Assembly (NCBI GenBank): GCA_964492715.1
Contig: CAZBLK010000024.1
Coordinates: 1-46,207, forward strand
Reading direction: 5' to 3'
Source of the DNA: CAZBLK01 sp964492715
GTDB taxonomy: Bacteria; Bacillota; Clostridia; Lachnospirales; WRBF01
Length of the DNA: 46,207 nucleotides
The notes beneath the pieces were generated by a model. That model was not told the DNA's origin, searched no databases, and saw nothing but the letters and a program-made list of their open reading frames with translations. Position numbers and translations under genes: made by a program. Below, piece by piece: positions 40,926 to 46,207 of this stretch (positions are counted from its first letter, which is position 1; each line of letters starts with the position of its first letter).

Positions 40926-40997
40926 TGATATTTGTTGATGGAAGCCAAACGCCTAGCCGTTTGGCTTTTTGTCTGATTGATTAAACGGATTGCTATA
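40926..40997. mobile_element. MITE-like element e (right half)
   Basis: 72 bp with the same subfamily sequence as element d: TAATGATATTTG..GAAGCCAAACGCCTA and the right end ATTGCTATA (40989-40997). The left end TATAGCAATTT is absent because the element abuts the stop codon of the preceding gene. Confidence 0.65.
40943..40970 (+). terminator. Terminator provided by element e
   Basis: A 9-bp stem AGCCAAACG (40943-40951) with CGTTTGGCT (40958-40966), a 6-nt loop, and five Ts. It lies 18 nt after the stop of the rifampin-phosphotransferase-like gene. Confidence 0.85.
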
Positions 40998-41243
40998 GTA
41001 ATTAGACTTCCTGCGTTACCCTCAACGAACACCAAAAGAAAACTTGTTCAACAGCAGTTTGTCAAAATTCAAAATTTTCATTGAACACGTCAACCATAGA
41101 ATTAAGAATTAAGCGTTTATAATCCTATAAATGTGTTATCGCAATAAACAACGCAAGTGTTTGCTTCATTGTTCCCTTATTTGTGGTTTTAGAATAGGTC
41201 TAGCATTCAAAAAATCAAAAATAGGTATATTTTTTGGAAAAAG

Positions 41244-41273
41244 TTGACGATATAGTAATATGGCTAGTTATAA
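41244..41273 (+). promoter_or_regulatory. Possible promoter of the large SLH gene
   Basis: TTGACG (41244-41249), 18 bp, TTATAA (41268-41273). The rest of the 40998-41303 stretch has no recognised feature. Confidence 0.4.
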
Positions 41274-41303
41274 GCTGTAAATTAAAAACAGGGGGGGCTT
41301 ATA

Positions 41304-44300
41304 TTGACAAAAAGATTTTTAAGCATTTTACTGGTGTTTGTGATGGTGTTTTCTATGCTGTCACTAAATGTTTTTGCAACAAAGCTTGAGCAAAATGAAC
41401 AAATCGACGAGATTGAACAAAGCGAAGGCGAAATTAAGGATTTGATTGAACGCTATCTTGTGCCATGTGATAACGAGGAGGTAAGTGAAACTTACCTATA
41501 TGAGTTTCTACATAATGATAATGGCACTGATAAAAACTTAACGGCAGATGAGGTTGCTAAACTGGAAGCACATCTTGACGTCTGTTCTTTTTGCTTTGAT
41601 GCACAAAAAGAAAAGGGTGCCGATGCAGCGGACAACAAAGCAGATGGGACAATTAAAGACAGCCTCATTGATGATGAGCCTGCCGCATTAACGGCTATGC
41701 CTTTATCAAGTAATAATGAGTTTTTATTACCAATTTCACCACGTGACCCGAATGCAATAGCAATTTCTACAGCTGAAGAGCTTAGGGAAATTGTAAACGG
41801 TGGAAGTTATTATTTGACAAATGACATAGATTTAAGTTCATATGATTTTTGGACACCTTTAAACGTTACTGAATTAACGAGTTCAATAACGCTTGATGGG
41901 CAGGGACATAGGATACTTAACATGAATGTATATGAAATCAATTATGGCGGTTTGTTTGGTAATTTATCAGCAGTGGACTTAACGATTAAAAATTTGGGGC
42001 TTGAGAACCCAATACCTGACAGAAAAATTGTTTATACTTCTAATTTTGGCATTGCAGGTAGCTTTGTGGCGAATATGAATAATTCAAATTTAAGAATTGA
42101 AAACTGCTACAACGCAATTGCTGTTAGCGGAACAATAAACGGTCATACAGGTGGCATTGTTGGAAAACTTACCAGTAATTCCACGGGTGAGAATACATGT
42201 ATAATTGAAAACTGCTATAATTTGGGTAGTTTAGGTAGTATAAATACACACATTGTAGGCGGTATTGTAGCAAGTATTGAAAATTCTATGGATGTCAGAA
42301 TTACAAACTGCTTCAACAAAGGTTCTATAATGTATAGTCCTTACTACGCAGGTGGTATTTTAGGATACACCCACAATAGTGGCGCAGTTAAACTTATTCA
42401 GATAGAAAACTGTTATAATGAATCGAACATTGGGGGGCGTTATGCAGCCGGTATATTAAGTAACTCGAATTTTAATACGATGGTAGAGATTAAGAATTGC
42501 TATAACACAGGTAATATTAGAGCATATGCATCCGTAAGCCCAAGCAATGCAGCCGGTATCATGAGCCCTGGTATAAGAACTACTTCAATATCAATCGAAA
42601 ATTGTTACAATACAGGAACTGTAACCTCAGTGGGAGGGTGGTATGATGCAATTTGTTACTCTGAAACTGAAGCTACAATCAAAAACTGTTATTATCTGGA
42701 TACATCTGTCGTAACATCTACTTACGGCATACCAAAGACAGATGCCGAAATGAAAAGCCAACAAACATTTCAAGGTTTTAATTTTGAAAATGTTTGGGCA
42801 ATAGGTTCTGGTGTGAACAGTGGCTATCCAACCCTTAGAACTGATGCGCTCACAAGCGCTGCTTATGAAAAGCTATTTTCAATAGCAGGGACAATAACTA
42901 ACAAGGGCACACCTCTGTTGGATATAGGAGTTATCCTTAAAGACAAAGACGGAAAGCCTGTATATAGCACAAAGTCCGATGAAAATGGTGCTTACAGCTT
43001 TAAAGGTATTGCGAAAAGCGACTCACCTTATAGCGTTGTAATTGACAGCCCTACGTATGACGCCGATGATGTGGTGATTACTGCTCCTGACGGAGTGGGG
43101 GTTACTATAACTGTAGATATTGAGGTTCTAATACGTGAAATTATTACGTCTAAGTATGAGGAAGATTACACTTTAAAGGGCACAGTGAGAAGCACTGCTA
43201 ATAATATAAACGGACTGAAGCTTACAATTAACCCTACGGGAGAAACTGTTTCGGAAAAAAATGGAGTTTATTCTCATACCTTGCGTGGTGGCACAGGGTA
43301 CACTCTTATTGCCAGCGCACCTGGATATATAACACAGAAGGTGGGTATAGTTTTCCCACAAGATTCAAAAGAACTTGTGCTAGATATATTGCTGCAAGCG
43401 GACACGCAAACAGCCAACAATAATTTTTCAGTCAATAACCCGCACGTTTGGCTTGATGAAACACTTGGAGCTAACCCATCTTTTCTTGTAAATGTTGGAA
43501 ATGGAGGTTCAAGCCATATTATCATTCAGTCGCCAAGCAGCTTAGTAGGAACTGACGTAACAATAAAGGTTGGAGAATTTCCTGCGACTGGTTTGCGCTT
43601 TGATGAGATTGACAGAAACACTAATAAGGTGACAAAAAAAGAATTATTTGATGATGGCACAATAAAATCAGCTGAATATAGCTTTACAACTGAAAATGGC
43701 ACTGACAAAATCAATGCGTTTTCCATAACAGTTATCGACCCCAAAATTCCACGTTATGAAATCCCCGTTTATGCGATTTATAATGACAAACAAGGGGTTT
43801 CTCATACGGAAACAATAGGTTGGATAATTATAAATATACCAATGTCAGTTAATTCTGGTGGGCAAATAACCTTAACAGGGCCATCAACCCATAAGACGGG
43901 TGAGGGCATAACTGTCACTGGAAAGGTTGCCGGAGATAAGAGTGCAATCACCATTTATCGTGTACTTTCTAATGGGACAGAGGTTGAAATAAACAAAGAA
44001 GCAACAACACCTCTTGGCGTTTCATTATATTCTGCCAATATTGTGGATTTGCCGTATGGTATAAACAAGCTTGTTGCACGCACAGAAGGTGGCACTGTGT
44101 CTAACTATCATTATATTTTTGTAAAAATGGAACTTCAAGTGGTGGTAGAAAAACTTTCTGAGCGCACAAATATTCCCGGGAAGCTTCCTCGTGAATACTT
44201 ACAACCTAATCTTCGGTATGGTGTAATAACTGCAACAGAATCCTTTAATATGTATGAAAAACCTTTTTTCAACCTAACACTTTATTTCAATGTTGAAAAT

Positions 44301-45797
44301 AAAGGTGAATATGTGCCTGTTGTCTCATTTGCAGGGAAAACTTGGGATACTGTTTTGTTAAGAGAAACAAGCTTAAATGATTCAACGGTTCATTATTACA
44401 AGTGCGACATTGACAATTGGTACACAAGAAATGTTTCTGAAATGTATATTGACCTCTTGGATAAGGATAATGATAACGACAAAATTGAAACGCTTGCTGC
44501 AATAATTAATGCACAACATGACCCATCTGGCTATGTGTATGATATTGACGCTCCTGACGAGCGAATTGCAGGTGCAACAGCAACCCTTCAAAAATTAGTT
44601 GATGGCGAGTGGGAGGTTTGGGTTGCCCAGGATGGGATGCAGGAAAACCCACAACAAACTGATGGTGAAGGAAAATACAGTTGGTATGTTGAAGAGGGCA
44701 CGTATCGTGTACTTATATCAAAAGACAAATATACAAATGTCATTGATAAAAGTGGGGTAGCAATTGCAAATATGCCTGATGGCTCATTTAACAGTGAAAT
44801 CCCTGACGATTCTCAAATTATAGTGCTTCCGCCACATTTTGATGTAAATGTTCCGCTTAAGCGCACTGAATACACCGTTTCTGTAGATGGTGGCACAGGC
44901 GGCGGCAGCAAAACTTGGGGTAGGGAAGTTAGCGTTACGGCGGGTACTGCACCAAAGGGACAACGGTTTAAGCACTTTACGGCAACAGGGCTTTCAAGGG
45001 CTACCTATGCAACAAATCCTTTAACCTTTACAATGCCTGATAATGCTGTTTCTATTACGACGGTTTATGAGAATATACCAAGTGGTGGCAAAGTTGACTC
45101 CACTAATTCGTCTAAAGATGAGGTTGAAGACGAAAAGGTTCAAGAATCTGCAATAGATAAAAAACCTGAGCAAGATAAAAAACCAGAGCCAGAGAAAAAA
45201 ACTGTAGAGAACATATCAGTTGTAGATTTGACCTCACTGGTCGCAAAGTACACTGATATTCCAAAGAACGCTTGGTACTATAATCCTATTTCACTGGTAA
45301 TACGCAAAGGTCTGTTCAAAGGTACTTCAGAAAATACATTTGAGCCTAATGCTTTAATGACAAGGGCCATGTTTGTGACCGTACTTGCAAACCTTGAAGG
45401 GGTGGAGCTATCGGCATATAATAAAGCACCATTTAGTGACGTTAAGGCAAGTGCTTGGTATGCAAATCAGGTTGCATGGGCAAGTGGATTGGGTATTGTA
45501 AGTGGTGTTGGAGGCAACAATTTCGCACCAAATAAGCCTATTACTCGTGAAGAAATGGCGGTTATGCTTAATAATTATCTTAAGGTTAAGAATATAACTC
45601 TTCCTAAAAATGGAAGTGCTGTAGCTTTTGCTGATATCAGTACAGTGAGTGATTGGGCGCAAGAAGCAATAATCGATATGCGAAGAGCAGGAATTATTGA
45701 TGGTATTGGTGATAATAAATATGCTCCAAAGGTAACAGCAACACGGGCATACGTTGCACAAATCTTTGCAAACTACCTTAATATAATGGATAAATAG
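41304..45797 (+). CDS. Large SLH-anchored surface protein with GLUG repeats
   Basis: A 1497-residue exported surface protein. Signal peptide to about residue 26; a short acidic region with a zinc-finger-like motif HLDVCSFC (about residues 90-100); GLUG-type repeats at about 180-500, each with the pattern GGIVG...IENCYNxG; beta-sandwich domains of the carboxypeptidase-regulatory type at about 525-700 and 1070-1170 (SGYVYDIDAPDERIAG...); an InlB-like repeat (GGTGGGSKTWGREVSVTAG); an acidic/Lys-rich linker (KKPEQDKKPEPEKK) and three SLH repeats in the last 190 residues (FSDVKASAWYANQVAWASGLGIVSGVGGNNFAPNKPITREEMAVML). It binds the cell wall by SLH; the outer part is probably adhesive. Starts with TTG after a G-rich site. 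Confidence 0.92.
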   Translation: MTKRFLSILLVFVMVFSMLSLNVFATKLEQNEQIDEIEQSEGEIKDLIERYLVPCDNEEVSETYLYEFLHNDNGTDKNLTADEVAKLEAHLDVCSFCFDAQKEKGADAADNKADGTIKDSLIDDEPAALTAMPLSSNNEFLLPISPRDPNAIAISTAEELREIVNGGSYYLTNDIDLSSYDFWTPLNVTELTSSITLDGQGHRILNMNVYEINYGGLFGNLSAVDLTIKNLGLENPIPDRKIVYTSNFGIAGSFVANMNNSNLRIENCYNAIAVSGTINGHTGGIVGKLTSNSTGENTCIIENCYNLGSLGSINTHIVGGIVASIENSMDVRITNCFNKGSIMYSPYYAGGILGYTHNSGAVKLIQIENCYNESNIGGRYAAGILSNSNFNTMVEIKNCYNTGNIRAYASVSPSNAAGIMSPGIRTTSISIENCYNTGTVTSVGGWYDAICYSETEATIKNCYYLDTSVVTSTYGIPKTDAEMKSQQTFQGFNFENVWAIGSGVNSGYPTLRTDALTSAAYEKLFSIAGTITNKGTPLLDIGVILKDKDGKPVYSTKSDENGAYSFKGIAKSDSPYSVVIDSPTYDADDVVITAPDGVGVTITVDIEVLIREIITSKYEEDYTLKGTVRSTANNINGLKLTINPTGETVSEKNGVYSHTLRGGTGYTLIASAPGYITQKVGIVFPQDSKELVLDILLQADTQTANNNFSVNNPHVWLDETLGANPSFLVNVGNGGSSHIIIQSPSSLVGTDVTIKVGEFPATGLRFDEIDRNTNKVTKKELFDDGTIKSAEYSFTTENGTDKINAFSITVIDPKIPRYEIPVYAIYNDKQGVSHTETIGWIIINIPMSVNSGGQITLTGPSTHKTGEGITVTGKVAGDKSAITIYRVLSNGTEVEINKEATTPLGVSLYSANIVDLPYGINKLVARTEGGTVSNYHYIFVKMELQVVVEKLSERTNIPGKLPREYLQPNLRYGVITATESFNMYEKPFFNLTLYFNVENKGEYVPVVSFAGKTWDTVLLRETSLNDSTVHYYKCDIDNWYTRNVSEMYIDLLDKDNDNDKIETLAAIINAQHDPSGYVYDIDAPDERIAGATATLQKLVDGEWEVWVAQDGMQENPQQTDGEGKYSWYVEEGTYRVLISKDKYTNVIDKSGVAIANMPDGSFNSEIPDDSQIIVLPPHFDVNVPLKRTEYTVSVDGGTGGGSKTWGREVSVTAGTAPKGQRFKHFTATGLSRATYATNPLTFTMPDNAVSITTVYENIPSGGKVDSTNSSKDEVEDEKVQESAIDKKPEQDKKPEPEKKTVENISVVDLTSLVAKYTDIPKNAWYYNPISLVIRKGLFKGTSENTFEPNALMTRAMFVTVLANLEGVELSAYNKAPFSDVKASAWYANQVAWASGLGIVSGVGGNNFAPNKPITREEMAVMLNNYLKVKNITLPKNGSAVAFADISTVSDWAQEAIIDMRRAGIIDGIGDNKYAPKVTATRAYVAQIFANYLNIMDK

Positions 45798-45838
45798 GGG
45801 CATCTGGTATTGAATCACATATAAAACCCCCAAAGCCA

Positions 45839-45944
45839 TCGCAATTTGAAAAAACACATTCACCATTTTGCGTCAAAAAATCGTTGAAGTGCTCGATATT
45901 TTTGGCGCAAAATGGGTTAGTTACTATAAAAACTCAAATTGCTA
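45839..45944. mobile_element. MITE-like element f
   Basis: About 106 bp with ends ATCGCAATTTGA and TCAAATTGCTAC and an internal stem CCATTTTGCG (45863-45872) / CGCAAAATGG (45906-45915). The ends are a diverged version of the TATAGCAATT family. It lies 42 bp after the large SLH gene. Confidence 0.5.
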
Positions 45945-46015
45945 CACTGTTATAAATAAAAATTGCAACATGAATAGTTTAAAGTACACCCTGATGTCAA
46001 ACAATATATTGCAGT

Positions 46016-46207
46016 CTAGGGGCTGTTTTAAAAATAGCTTTTAGTGTCTTTTCGGTAAATTTTCCGAATTGCTTCGTCAGCAAAAACCTTACGTACCTTT
46101 GGGTACGTGCGGTTTTCGCTTCCTCGCACTTCAAAAAATTTTCTCGAAAGTCCACTAGGGCGTGTTTTGTAAATAAAAAATGCACAAACGCTTCCAAAAT
46201 GTGTTAA
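46016..46207. repeat. Composite palindromic repeats at the right edge
   Basis: 46050-46150 is an imperfect palindrome with arms around GCAAAAACCTTACGTACC and GGTACGTGCGGTTTTCGC. Two direct copies of a CTAGGG-led sequence flank it: CTAGGGGCTGTTTTAAAAAT from 46017 and CTAGGGCGTGTTTTGTAAAT from 46154. The second continues TGCACAAACGC as in the element at 30427 and is cut off by the window end. No gene is visible in this part. Confidence 0.55.

Noticed and set aside
1..46207. CRISPR array, rRNA, complete tRNA or complete insertion sequence
   Set aside because: No regular direct repeats with spacers, no rRNA-like sequence, no full cloverleaf and no transposase gene were seen; the mobile-like elements are all non-coding.

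Overview
The window looks like a low-GC Gram-positive anaerobe of the class Clostridia. The support is an AT-rich composition, strong AAGGAGG-type ribosome binding sites, frequent TTG/GTG starts, S-layer-homology (SLH) surface proteins, a flagellin, an EFR1-type flavodoxin/ferredoxin protein, VanW, LarE and a Pst/PhoPR phosphate operon of Firmicutes type. I cannot name the genus from sequence alone. The left edge cuts into a PHP-domain hydrolase and the right edge lies in repetitive non-coding DNA.

Layout. 1-692: end of a PHP hydrolase. 725-7398 (minus strand): one phosphate operon, pstS-pstC-pstA-pstB-small Cys-rich protein-phoU-phoB-phoR, with a candidate promoter carrying three TTTACA Pho-box-like repeats. 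7419-12084 (minus): a membrane-anchored extracellular type I pullulanase and a flagellin. 12212-18654 (minus): a two-gene surface module, an M60-type metallopeptidase with a dockerin-like domain followed, with overlapping stop and start, by an SLH protein with a possible cohesin-like N-terminus. 18734-20159: a Fur-family regulator with its own operator and a predicted metal/arsenic exporter. 20156-24825 (minus): flavodoxin, a cytosolic beta-propeller/coiled-coil protein, a CYTH enzyme and a Cache-PAS-GGDEF diguanylate cyclase. 25011-26814: EFR1 ferredoxin and a hydrolase-rhodanese fusion. 26854-31870 (minus): VanW, a Lon-family protease, then rimI, tsaB and tsaE of the tRNA-t6A/ribosomal acetylation cluster, split by a palindromic element. 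32053-34236: asnA and galM. 34265-36756 (minus): a second cytosolic beta-propeller and larE. 37011-37331: a likely type I toxin-antitoxin locus. 37528-40997: DUF4256 protein, Nudix hydrolase and an internally shortened rifampin-phosphotransferase-like enzyme, in a stretch full of related palindromic elements. 41304-45797: a 1497-residue SLH surface protein. 45798-46207: repeats only.

How it works together. The pst-pho operon is a closed circuit: the kinase/regulator pair that should sense phosphate is encoded at the end of the transporter operon and probably acts on the repeats upstream of pstS. The pullulanase, M60 peptidase and the two SLH proteins suggest a cell-surface apparatus for glycans and glycoproteins. 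The most interesting points are the possible dockerin/cohesin pairing of the M60 peptidase with its SLH neighbour, the type I toxin-antitoxin locus with mapped opposing promoters, the in-frame domain loss in the rifampin-phosphotransferase-like gene, and a MITE-like family with TATAGCAATT ends, one copy of which supplies a transcription terminator.
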